Assembly: GCA_037178625.1 (NCBI GenBank)
Contig: CM074140.1
Location: forward strand, 2,604,001-2,668,000
From: Skeletonema tropicum
Lineage: Eukaryota; Bacillariophyta; Thalassiosirophyceae; Thalassiosirales; Thalassiosiraceae
Direction: 5' to 3'
DNA length: 64,000 nt
Shown: piece after piece, positions 1 through 9,824 of the stretch
Numbering within the stretch: the stretch's first letter is position 1
Layout: each line of letters starts with the position of its first letter
Notes under the pieces: generated by a model
Database searches by the model: none
Seen by the model: the letters and a program-made list of their open reading frames with translations, nothing else
Told to the model about the DNA's origin: nothing
Made by a program: the position numbers and the translations under genes

Positions 1-399
1 TTAGGGGAATGACTTGGAGTTGGTCAAGTCGAGCAGAGAGGATCCAGCGGATTGTGTTGAATGCGCCAGGAGGCGGTAGAGCCGCGAGAGAGCTATACGC
101 AGAGGGAAGAGGAAAGTCTCCGAAGAGAATACAAATGTCAAGGCCGGAACGCGAGACAACGAGCGAGATAGGGATTGAAGAATAGAGACAATTGTGGCAA
201 GAGCCCACCACCAGAAAGGCAGGAGCGAAGCGAAGCAGAGAGTGCGATACTGTACTCCACCCAATGTGAATTGTACAGCGAATAAGTTGATAGGTCCGAT
301 GAAGAACGAGATGAAGAGAGGGAGAAGTTTCCTTCCCATGCAATCGAGTTGCGAGTAGACAATAAATGCCGAATGATGCGAGAAAAACAAAGCCATCAT
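1..399 (-). CDS. Doubtful hydrophobic ORF, 132 aa
   Basis: An ATG-initiated frame runs to a stop at the window edge. The product has two or three hydrophobic stretches (around LLPLFISFFIGPINLF and FWWWALATIVSI) that could be membrane segments, and a basic, Ser/Arg/Leu-rich tail. I recognise no family. The opposite strand is purine-rich (GAGA/AGAG tracts), and such DNA gives leucine- and serine-rich antisense frames by chance, so this may be an artefact. No intron signals or neighbouring genes support it. Confidence 0.15.
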   Translation of the reverse strand: MMALFFSHHSAFIVYSQLDCMGRKLLPLFISFFIGPINLFAVQFTLGGVQYRTLCFASLLPFWWWALATIVSILQSLSRSLSRVPALTFVFSSETFLFPLRIALSRLYRLLAHSTQSAGSSLLDLTNSKSFP

Positions 400-1377
400 G
401 GAACCCGATCATATGTAGACGTAAACATAGCTTGCTGGCTGAATGATGCGAGAATAAGTATTGCGTGTGCAATGTCGGATGGTGCCGATAAAGGCGCCGA
501 GATGAAGATATCCTTCCTACAATCGGGGGTTGTATTTAATCCGCAAGCGCCAATGATGCGCCCAAGGTACAGCTGTCGCTTACCCCGATATCATCGGTTC
601 CACTCCCATATGCAGGTGCAAGCGGAAGCTGTGGTGGGCCAAGAGGCTATACAAGTACAGGGTCACCCCAGCCAAGATTGCAGTGCTGAACGAGCACTTG
701 ACCGCAGAAGAATTCAATGAACTGTCCCAACCCTAGTTTGACATTAGCCAAGAGGGAATTATCGAGACTATCGTCTGTGGTTGATAAAGAGACAAGGTGA
801 TATAAAGAGGTCGTACAAGACGACAGAAAGTTCAGCCAATCCCTGAACTGGGATATGGTTAGAGGCCCAGAAGGTGAGAAGCAGAGCTGCCGGGAGGGAT
901 CCTGAGAGAGACCGAGGTGCCCTAGCCCTAGCAAGGTACATACGACCACAGACTCAGAGAGAGATCCCAGCAGGGACGCCCTGGTTCAACGCCTCACACA
1001 CCCGAAAATGTATGATCGGCCCTCGGGGCCCCCGTTCATGGAGTGCAGAGCAGCGTAATAGGGGGCCGCAGGTGCCCTTCTATTACAGGTGGGAAAATTC
1101 ATTATTTTTCACCCCCATTATTCTACAGAGTTATAGGTAGGAATCAGTACATGTGTTTTTTAGTGAGAAGGTTTACTTTAGGGACACGTAGAGTCCTCGG
1201 TAGAGACTACCGGCGTAGGATCTGTATGTGTTCCTATGTAGAAAGCAAGAAGTACCTGTTGAAAGCGAGAAATTGACTGTACTAGATGCGCTTTTTGAGC
1301 ATCTAAATCGGTCTGTACGAGAAAGAAATACAGGTTTTACACGGGCGTTAGTCGATTTAGTTTTTGTCTTTCTTCGT
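400..1377. other. Intergenic stretch without a supported gene
   Basis: Only short, overlapping frames on both strands are present. A small stem (TAGATGC ... GCATCTA, around 1286-1308) and an inverted pair CTAAATCG/CGATTTAG (about 1304 and 1353) lie just before the first palindromic element at 1.39 kb. The part from about 1000 to 1130 belongs to a dispersed repeat that also occurs at 12.4-12.6 kb. Confidence 0.5.
1002..1130 (-). repeat. Dispersed GC-rich repeat, copy 1
   Basis: Read on the minus strand, this segment carries AGGGCACCTGCG and then GGGGCCCCGAGGGCC in the same order as a plus-strand segment at 12.43-12.61 kb, with CTGTAGAA further upstream in both. The two copies are clearly diverged. 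A shorter match to the GGCCCCGAGGGCC core occurs at 9880-9892. No coding potential is visible. Confidence 0.5.
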
Positions 1378-1389
1378 CACGAGAAAATG

Positions 1390-1541
1390 TCTTTTTGTAA
1401 AACTGTGCTTGATATATCGAATCGTGCGCTTGCAGATGTTTTACTGATCACCAGATGCAGACGCTTAATTGAGTTGTTGTATTCTTTGTGTTGAGAAAGT
1501 GTCTGTTTTGTAAAACTGTGCAGTGATCAATTTTACTAATC
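1390..1541. repeat. Palindromic element, two diverged copies at the helicase 3' end
   Basis: The better copy is at 1506-1540: TTTTGTAAAACTGTGCAG, then TGATCAATTTTACTAAT, the halves being imperfect reverse complements. A looser copy at about 1393-1460 shares TTTGTAAAACTGTGC and TTTTACTGATCACCAGATG but has extra bases in the centre. The stop codon of the minus-strand helicase gene (1536-1538) lies inside the better copy. Related elements occur in introns of this gene and of its divergent partner. Confidence 0.75.
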
Positions 1542-4500
1542 ACCAGATGAAGATCCTGCGAAGTAATCACTTGGGATTTCATGATCCTTCTTCGCTTCTT
1601 TCCACTTCTTGTTCGGGTTGGTTATGATGTTGGTAATCCTGGTTGTCAGGTCTGTCCTGTCTTTGATGAAATTGCCCTTGATTGCTGCTGCGTACGATGT
1701 TTCTGTGATTTCTTCCAACTTTCTCTTGCTATACCTTGTCTTCGACTCTTCTGCCTTCCCCTCCAAGTATTTCACCCAATTTGCTCGCTTCTTGTACGAT
1801 TCGCAGAACTGGCCATTTTGCTTTCTCTTGCAATTTTTTAATCGGTTCGTTGAAATGTTGCTTCCGGTCCAGTATATGGCACTGTCCGACGGGTATGCTT
1901 GATCTTTGGAGCCAAGTGTTTTGCCTCTGCTGGTAGCCACGTACATTGTTCCAAGAAACTTGCTAATCTCCCACAACTCATCTGCTGGATCTATTATCAT
2001 GCGGTTCCAGCGGTCTCCTTTGTCGAATCCAGCTTCGAGTCCTTGACAGCGGTGGATGGTGATGGCGTAGGCAATTTGCAATGGCATGAATAATGCGGTG
2101 CAGCATCCTCTGTTGCAAATCTGCTCGTAGGGTGGGATTGGCACGTGCTGTGCGCAATAAGTTGGGGTAGGATGCATTTGTATCAGTATGAAATGAGTTA
2201 GTAGTGTTTTCGCAGAGAGTGGCAATTGTCTTGTGTCTTTCGTGTGTCAACTTTTACTCACCGTTGGGTTGTTCTTGTCCCATGGGTCCTCGCCTGGTGG
2301 TGGTTTGTATGTAGGGAAATCCACAACAATGTACTTCGGTAGGCTAACCTCACCTTTACCGTTTGGTCCAACGGAGCGATCCTTATCGTAAACGATCTCG
2401 ACAACTACCCCAATAGCTGAGACGTACAATCCTGAGTTGGGATCGATGTTGGCTGACTCCAAGCAAACATGTGCACCTACGCACACATCAAAGGTGTAGA
2501 ATAGCCTCCTGCCGTAAAAGTGCGACTGGTATGCTGTGTTATTGCCCGCCATCCTGCTGCTGAATTGACACCTGAGCCTAGCTATTGGTACTTTCAGTCG
2601 TTCGTGTGTTTTGATCAGCATGTCTACATTTTTCTGGGACATATCGTCCCGTTTCGCGTATACCCACAACGTCTTTGGGTCATTTTCTACCTCTTCCCTC
2701 AGTTTTGGATGATATTTTCCGAGTTCGTCTATGTGTAGTTTGATCAGGCGCTTTGCATCCTCATCAGTCTGGTTCCCCACTCTCATCCTGTTCATGAGAT
2801 CGCTATCCTCCTTGTCTTTTGCTCTAAAATTCTTCGTCAACATGAAGACCACATCCGTCATCATCTCAGTCAAGATTTTGCTACCCTCGTAATCGCATAT
2901 TTGATTGTTTTTACTCTTTCCTGTCATTGTTTTTGGCCTATCGTTGTTGTGGTATTCGTGGTAGCCGTTTATTGCTCCCCCCTTGTTGGACGGTGGCAGC
3001 TGGTAGTCGTCACCGAAGAACAACACAACCGGGACACCGCCCCACCTCTCCCGTTTATTGTGCCCATTAAATGCGCAATCTCTCACATGCTCCTCTGCAC
3101 CGAATGTTACGTGTGAGCCCAACATGCTTCTTTCATCGACCATCAGTACGAGCAGCTCTTTCAGTTTATTGCACATTTCTTCTCTTCTTTTTGCGTCCAA
3201 TGATTTGTAAGGTACCTGTACGTTAATTCCCAGAAGTGAGTGCAGCGTGCACCCTTTGACGTTGTACGCTGCGCTGCCTGAAGGAGCAGCAACCTGGACT
3301 GTCTTGTTCGAATCGGTCAGCTTCCTGATGATGGAAATGATGGTGTTAATTACCAGCGATTTCCCGCACCCACCCATTCCTGTAATTGTTGCTCGTAGCG
3401 GCTTGTAATCCTCGTCATTATCAAGGAATTTCACCACAGTATCGACAGTGGCGAGTACGATCATCGCCTGTTCCTCGGACAGTTCCTCGATGTTGTAACT
3501 TGATCCGTCAGATTTCGTGGGTATTGTTGCGCCTGAATGATCGTCCATCATGGCTCTGGCACGTTGCTCTCTGAGTTTGACTGTGTACTCCTCCCCTGGT
3601 ATTGTTACGTCTCTTTCTCCATCAAACGAGCTCTTCGACCAATCGTGATTCAATCCTACGTCGATTTTCTTGCCCCCCAAAAGTAACTCATCCACTTTCC
3701 TATCAGAGAGTTGGGTCGAGTGCAAATGATTCAGGTGTTGATCTACCTCGTCATCGTCGAGCTCGTCAATGTTGACATCTGCTTGAATTGTCCCTTTTCT
3801 TGCCACACATTCGATCCTTTTTTCTTGCGCGTATCTAACAGCTCTCTGGTATTCGGTCCAAACACTTGTAGGGACCTGTCTTTTCTGCAGCATCAACTTG
3901 AATGTATTGATTGTTCTCTGTCTGTCGCGTAAATTAAGTGGTTTGTCGAAGCTCCATGGCTTGTGAAGTAACAACATTCCTCTTGCATAATCGTAGTCCA
4001 CCGGGTAACGTGGTCTGCAATTGAGTCCTTTGGCGATGAGTATCCTGTTCATGCGTCTATTGCTGTCAGGGTCTATCATGAACTTTTTCCTACACCACTC
4101 CTTGTAAAAGTACTGATCCAAGGTCAGTTTGCTGTACTTTTCCTCCCTGCTTGCATAGCTATAGACCAAGTCGTTTGGCTTAGGGTCGGATGATTTTCGT
4201 AGCTTCAGACAATTCTGAACCGACACGTAAGTGATCACATCTGAACAGAGTGTTAAACTCAGCCTATCAATCTCGTGCACCGCCTCTTGTATGCTGATGA
4301 GCCTTTTGCTTGTCATCCAGTTCAGTGACATTTTCACCAATGTTTGGACACCACTTATATCCTCGGAGCTTTTGCTGGGAGGTGAGAATTAATAGTGGCG
4401 GTAGGTTGTGTTAGCAGTGGGGTTAACAGTGTTCGATTGTTTCAATTTGCAAAATTGTGCACTGCACAGTTTTACCAAAGTCGATGGCGGAATACAGTGA

Positions 4501-6330
4501 GGTTACCCAGCGTAAGATTTTGTTTCAATTTGCAAAATTGTGCACCGCACAGTTTTACCAAAGAAGATGGCGGAATACACAACTGCACTGAATTCAGTGT
4601 GAGAGACAACTTTCATCTTCAGAGCACACTTACCTTTGCACAGTGCAGGTTTCCTCCGCCTGGAGCGAAGGAAACAATCCTCGTTTCACCGCTTTCTCCA
4701 TGGCATCCATCAGGTGGCAGCAGCACACAAATTTCAAGACACATGATTGTGCTCAATACATCGAGCAATGTGAAATACCAGTCAATCGAGCGATGTACTT
4801 TGTTGTATGAGTATTCGCATTCATAAATGAATTCGTCCATCACTCTTTTGATACGAGGATAGAAGGGTTCATTCGCAGCCATATACATGACATCAGCGAC
4901 GAACGGCAGCAGTTTCTCCTCTGTGTTGAGAGCCACGTTATCAACTACACAAGCGAGTGCGTGGAGGATACTAAAAGTGTTCCTCGGTACCAACTTGTCA
5001 CCGGTCGGCCTCTGAACATGATCCGCACCAGCTGTAATGATTTGTTTCAATCGCATCTTCTTTGCTAATTTCGACATTGCCAAATTGTCAACATCGTCCG
5101 TAACAGAAAAAGTTTCTTGATACTCATTTACAACGAGTTTCCTGAGTCGTTGTACACTATCAGCAATATCACCTCTTGCAATCAAATCAACAGTATCAAC
5201 GAAGTCATTAGGATTGCCATTCGACTTAGACGAGGGAGGAGCAGTCTCAGTGACGTTCGATGGAGAGGAATGTGCCTTCGCTCGCGTCAAACTCTTGAAA
5301 ACTTTGTTGTCAGGGGAGAGGTAATGGTGGTAAATAGTTCCGCGGGATTTGCCGCCCTTACGCTTGATACTCTTCCTTTTCCATCCATCCGAGAGATCTG
5401 AATGGGTGTAATCAACCCACTCATTCTCGCTATGTAGAAGGCAGTTGCATTTATTTATTAGGTAAAATTGTTCAGTGATCGATTATACTAAAATGATTCA
5501 ATAAGCAAGCGATACTTAGTGCGGCAGTGCACATGCACACAAAATAAACTCACATGATAGTTGAATCAGGAGAGGCCTTCTCTCGGACAGGTACCGGTTT
5601 AGACTTTTTCGTGACAGCACCTTTCTCGGACAAATCCGGTTCATCATCATCTTGAACAGGTTGATCACGGGAGCCCGAATGAGTTTTGTCTTCAAGTACA
5701 AGTTTCCCGTTCTCATCACTGGTGTGAAGTTGAAGGTTGAAAAAAAAACTTGTAAGTAAAAAGGAAAGACAGAATTTGTAAAACGGTACAATGAACAAAA
5801 ATACCAAAATCATTGAACCACACGAAGGTTAACCTTCTCTCTTACCAAAAATGCTCACAATTTGAAGTGTACGGCGCTTGGCTTGTACCTCCTTTCTGAG
5901 CAATAGCGGCAAACATTAAGAAGTTGACCGCTGCAGACACCAGATCATCTTTGTCAGTAGAATCAGTCTTACCAACTGGGACATTCGGGTAATGTTCAGA
6001 CAGTTCATTCAGGATGTACTTGATTGACCCGACTTCAAAGACGGAAAGAGCAGAAAAGAGCAGTTGTTCCTTCTCCAACTTGGCAACGTCAAACCCATCG
6101 CCTAATGCAACAGACGCTAGCAGCGAGAAGATACGATCGTCGGTACGCACCAAACGCCAATTGATGTCTGTTACGCTCAATGCAATGACAGGAGCCGACG
6201 GTTTAGCGGCAGTCTTGACCCCTGACGAAGTAAGACGTGCATCGACATTGCTCCGATTCCGCACGGCACGGAAGCCCTTACCATTACTACCAACGGTGGA
6301 TATAACTGGATTTGTGTTGCCAAACTTCAT
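1536..6330 (-). CDS. Multi-exon gene: MBD-like domain plus PIF1-type helicase
   Basis: Five exons fit by phase: 6330-5846, 5718-5554, 5429-4634, 4361-2262 and 2147-1536, giving about 1385 aa. Introns 1, 2 and 4 have clear GTAAGA/GTGAGT donors and AG acceptors. Intron 3 has a GTAAGT donor, but its acceptor (after CTCCGAG) is a weaker guess, so the first three exons could be a separate gene. Exon 3 opens with an MBD/TAM-like segment near residues 227-262 (DLSDGWKRKS, then YHHYLSPDNKVFKS). Exon 4 holds Walker A GMGGCGKS near residue 810 and a Walker B-like LVDERSMLG near 886. Exon 5 holds the PIF1 signature AYAITIHRCQG near 1210. PIF1-family enzymes are 5'-3' DNA helicases, and MBD folds bind (often methylated) DNA. 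A role in replication or mobility of this locus is inference. The C-terminal 90 residues are Lys-rich. Confidence 0.75.
2148..2261 (-). other. Intron 4 of the helicase gene
   Basis: The donor GTGAGTAAAAG follows AACCCAACG, and the acceptor GCGCACAG precedes CACGTGCCAATCCCA. Splicing gives NNPT-HVPIPP in frame and connects the helicase core to the C-terminal AYAITIHRCQG motif. It is the only intron of the divergent gene pair in which I see no palindromic element. Confidence 0.8.
4439..4561. repeat. Two palindromic elements in an 83-bp direct repeat (intron 3)
   Basis: TTTGCAAAATTGTGCA, two variable bases, then GCACAGTTTTACCAA occurs at about 4446-4478 and again at 4529-4560. The two copies sit within an 83-bp direct repeat that also contains GTTTCAATTTGC before and GATGGCGGAATACA after. 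Each is an imperfect palindrome centred on TGCACTGCA or TGCACCGCA. Both lie between the GTAAGT donor at 4633 and the next helicase exon. Confidence 0.8.
5458..5493. repeat. Palindromic element in intron 2 of the helicase gene
   Basis: TTAGGTAAAATTGTTCAG is followed by TGATCGATTATACTAAAA; the halves are imperfect reverse complements of the same family as the element at 1506-1540. The intron (5430-5553) is otherwise short and AT-rich. Confidence 0.7.
5774..5809. repeat. Degenerate palindromic element in intron 1 of the helicase gene
   Basis: TTTGTAAAACGGTACAATG is followed by AACAAAAATACCAAAAT. The outer arms match the family but the centre is decayed, so this is the weakest member. It lies within intron 1 (5719-5845). 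Confidence 0.45.
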
Positions 6331-7196
6331 TATTTATTCGGACAATGTAGAAATGTGATGATGTAAATGATGCAATGCATAATTTATGAGAGCTGTTGAA
6401 CGGCTCGACAACGTACAAACTGCCTACATAACCGTCGCCAACGCACCAGCGCAATAATCAGCAGAGAACAATGCAATCAATAACCAACCACGTCATGAAG
6501 TAAACGAGTTCCTTCGTAAGCTACGTCGGCAACACAAGATCTTGTGGTTCAACACATCGACAACACGTCGACAAAAAGATTCAGCTCAACACAAGACGTC
6601 GACGTGGAGTTAAGAACTGACGTATTGATCAGTACGTGGCCAAAGATCGGCAGTTATTCAAATGCAAACACGTCGGCAACCAACGTCGGCGTCTATTTAG
6701 ACTTGCATCAATAGACGACTCGGCAGATAATGTAATTGAGCCAATGTCGACCTGAGTACTTGCTGCATGAACTTAAATACTTTTTTGTTCATTGGATTTT
6801 GCCAACACCTGACTTCTGGTACTTTGTGACGTAAGACGATTGGAATCAAGTGTACTAATTCCTTAAGTAACGAAGTTTACCACGTCACTCAGAGAAAAAA
6901 TGAAGAAAATAGATGGTGACGGGGATGCACACCGGAAAGAACGAAGAAGCTCATCGACAATCTGACTTAATTAGCCTGGAAAAGTCCTTTCTAGCACAAA
7001 TCAAGCGATTTTTAGATCTAAATCATAAGATATAGCATCTAAATGACAATCAAAATGGGCATTTCAGCGGGGATAGGAGGGGGGAAAATCCCAACACTTC
7101 AAGTTTAAGTTCCGGAAGTAATTCAGAGCAAAGCACCGCACCCAACGAATCCGCCGCACAGATCTCGCATAAAACGCAACAGCGCTCCACCAAATC
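6331..7196. promoter_or_regulatory. Divergent promoter region with a recurring CGTCGGCAAC-like motif
   Basis: This gap separates the start codons of the two divergent genes and has no frame of its own. Related motifs appear at 6403 (GCTCGACAAC), 6433 (CGTCGCCAAC), 6523 (ACGTCGGCAAC), 6555 (CATCGACAAC), 6565 (ACGTCGACAA), about 6594 (GACGTCGACG), 6671 (CGTCGGCAAC) and 6683 (ACGTCGGC). The clustering in about 300 bp suggests binding sites for one factor. The factor and the direction of regulation are unknown. Confidence 0.5.
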
Positions 7197-9547
7197 ATGA
7201 CCGACAAACAACATCCAACTGAACACGATAACGACGACACCATGAACTCACCTGAAGCTACAGATGCAACTGAATCTGCGGTTGAATCTGCAGCTGAAGC
7301 TGTGGACGCAAAAAGCACGTTAAAGGAGACAACGAGTCCGCCGGACAACCAGATGAACACCCCCGGAAAGAATAACACACCTACCGATCATACTGCCGAG
7401 GCTGTCACCAGACCAACCACCAACAACGTTATCACCCCTGACAAACCAACAGCAGGTACAGAAACGACTACGCAGCAAGTCGAGGAAGATCGACCTGAGC
7501 ATTACATCAAAGGCACAAATACGGGCCTGCCAACAAAAATTAGTGCTACGGTTTTCGTTTGCTTCACCCATTTGGATAAAGAAGGCAAATTGGTAGCGGA
7601 GAATGTAAATCAAGCGGTACCACAGCAAGAGAAGATACTCGGGCTATTGAAACTGGTGGCTACGGGTAAATCCGGCGACAACAAAGAAATGAACGACAGT
7701 CAGATACACTTACACTTCAGCAAGAAAGCAGCGGAGGATGATTCCGCGGAAGATTGCGTGAGTTTACTTTTGTTGAATCTGCGCAACGAACCATTTTGTA
7801 AAATTGATCACTGTACAAATTTGGGAATGTTGATTCGTTGATCGATTGCGATGTTGCACAGAACGAATTTGTAAATTTGATCACTGTACAATTTTGGTAA
7901 TATTGATTCGTCGATCGATTGCTGCAGCCAAACTACATCATGCTACTTGATTTGTATAATTGCTCACTGTGCGATTATACGAATATTGATTTATAGATCC
8001 GTTGCTGAACTCACAACTAACACTTGATTGATGCTACTCCACATTAATAACAGGAGAAGACAGAACCAGTCAATGCAACTCATATGTCATTGATTGCATC
8101 CAGTGAAGAAGCGAGGACTAGTGTGGCTTACGGATTGCCATTCACGTATGTTCCAGAGCTATCACACTTAATCGACGTACTCAACGGAGATGATGGTAGT
8201 GGCACAGATGAAACGAAAAGAGAAATATCAGAGGCATTAACTGCTAATGTGACAACAGTCGAAGGTCAACGAAAGCTTTTGAGCACTGCAAGAAAGCACC
8301 ATTGGCTAGATGAAAGTCAAAATGAAGTCAATGTGGCAGTCCAAGATGGTATCGAGGGATTTGGTCATTTCTACACTTCCTTCACTGCTTCATTGAAATT
8401 CTATGTCACAGCTGTTGAAGGCAACCACCGCTTGATAGCATTATTGGCAGCTCTGCTGCGATGCAAAGTGAAGAGAGAGTCAGGCTACTTCTTCAAGCCA
8501 AGCAATCCCGGAGATCCGACGTTCTTGACCAATTCATTCGTAGGAATTGAAGATAACGAACATGACGCCATGGAGAATGCTCTTGAGAAATTGAAAAAAT
8601 CGGACAGTGATGCAATATTGAGCCACCCCTTCGACGCTCACATTACAGTAGCATCAAGGACTGCTACCGAATCTTTCCCCGCGCCTCACCTCGCGGAAAC
8701 TCTTCTAGCCGAGAAAAGCAAGAACGTGAGCAAAAGGAAGCTTGGATCAACAGTACTAAATATATACAGAGGCTTAACTAAGCATAATTCTGTGAGAAGA
8801 GACCATGAGGATTGGACTGAGAAGGAAGTTGGTACTAACGGTAAGATAGTCAGCAAAGGTAAAGTTTTGACCATAAAGGGGCTGAGAGCGCGAACGGCAA
8901 GGACACTTGAAGAGTTTGAAGATGACCCAAGTTTCACCGAAGAGCCGCTCACTCAATACTACGAGAATCCAATGCGTGAATACGAGACGTGCCAAAACGA
9001 AGTGCAGCTCAGAGTTGATGGTGGAGGACCAAATGATGTACTCAAATTGCCTGTCAAGTGTAATATGGACAACTTCGGTTCTACAGGGAACTACCCGATG
9101 ACTGTTGAGCACAGCATGGCCAGATTTTTCCCACTCGCGGTAGCGGTACAGTCATTGCTTGAAACTGATGGAATGCAGCTATTTACCTCAAAGCAGATAA
9201 GCGCAATGTTGGCAGGCGGAATTATTATGCCAAGATCAGGAGTGAACACGATTGTGATACCCAAGGATGATACTGATGGAAAATACAATGACACGCCTAA
9301 ACTATGGGACAGGTCAGTTGAAGGGATCATGGCGACAAGTACTGCAGCGTTGGTCTACACAGTCGAGTCTGCCAAACTGTTCAACGCAGATGCCTTGCTT
9401 GATCAAACTTTAAATGCCTTCAGCATCATGTCGCAAACCAAAGATATGGCGAATGATTTGAGATTGAGTATTGGTAAGAACAAGCTTGGTATCATGATCC
9501 GAAAACAAACAGTTGAGACGACGAATGACTGCCGGACAATGTACTAA
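7197..9547 (+). CDS. Unrecognised 684-aa protein with ParB/DGQHR-like motif, two exons
   Basis: Exon 1 is 7197-7757 (donor GTGAGTTT) and exon 2 is 8054-9547 (acceptor AATAACAG). Both junctions are phase 0 and give ...AEDC-EKTEPVNATHMS. The first 100 residues are Thr/Ala/Glu-rich and look disordered. Near residue 306 lies VEGNHRLIAL, close to the DGQHR/ParB-type motif (a small acidic turn followed by HR and a hydrophobic helix). The rest gives no family match from memory. It is divergent from the MBD-PIF1 gene and shares its upstream region and intron repeats, so the two probably belong together. The stop codon TAA forms the left edge of a palindromic element. The ParB/DGQHR link rests on one motif and is tentative. 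Confidence 0.65.
7758..8053 (+). repeat. Intron with three palindromic elements in tandem
   Basis: Elements lie at about 7794-7826 (starting 37 bases after the donor), 7868-7900 and 7951-7983. Each has TTTGTAWAATTG, a TCACTGT centre and an AATTTTGG- or ATTATACGAA-like right arm, followed by TTGATTCGTTGATC-like sequence. They form three diverged units of roughly 75-83 bp and fill most of the 296-bp intron. Confidence 0.8.
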
Positions 9548-9582
9548 TTGGTATAAGTGTGCACAGCACAATTATATATAAT
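9545..9582. repeat. Palindromic element overlapping a stop codon
   Basis: TAATTGGTATAAGTGTGC is followed by ACAGCACAATTATATATAATT. The first three bases are the stop codon of the upstream plus-strand gene. The right arm is partly decayed compared with the copy at 9729-9767. Confidence 0.7.
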
Positions 9583-9670
9583 TTGATCAGGCGCACTGCA
9601 ATCTTCTCTCAAATCCCTACACAAATACTAGTGCCGATGGACAGATAGATGATTTTCACAATTCTAACAC

Positions 9671-9824
9671 AATTAAAGACAACGTCATTGCAGAGCAACT
9701 TTATAGCCGTATTCTATTGTAAAGAGACTAATTGGTAAAATTGTGCACAGCACAATTATACCAATTAAGGCCAACGTCATTGCAGAGCAACTTTATAGCC
9801 GAATTCCGTTGTATAAAGACTACT
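9671..9824. repeat. Direct repeat of about 93 bp with the best-preserved palindrome
   Basis: The segment CAACGTCATTGCAGAGCAAC and the following TTTATAGCCG occurs twice, about 93 bp apart. Between the copies, at 9729-9767, lies the most complete palindrome of the family: TAATTGGTAAAATTGTGC, ACA, GCACAATTATACCAATTA, with a single mismatched pair in the arms. This marks the right side of the gene pair. Confidence 0.8.
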
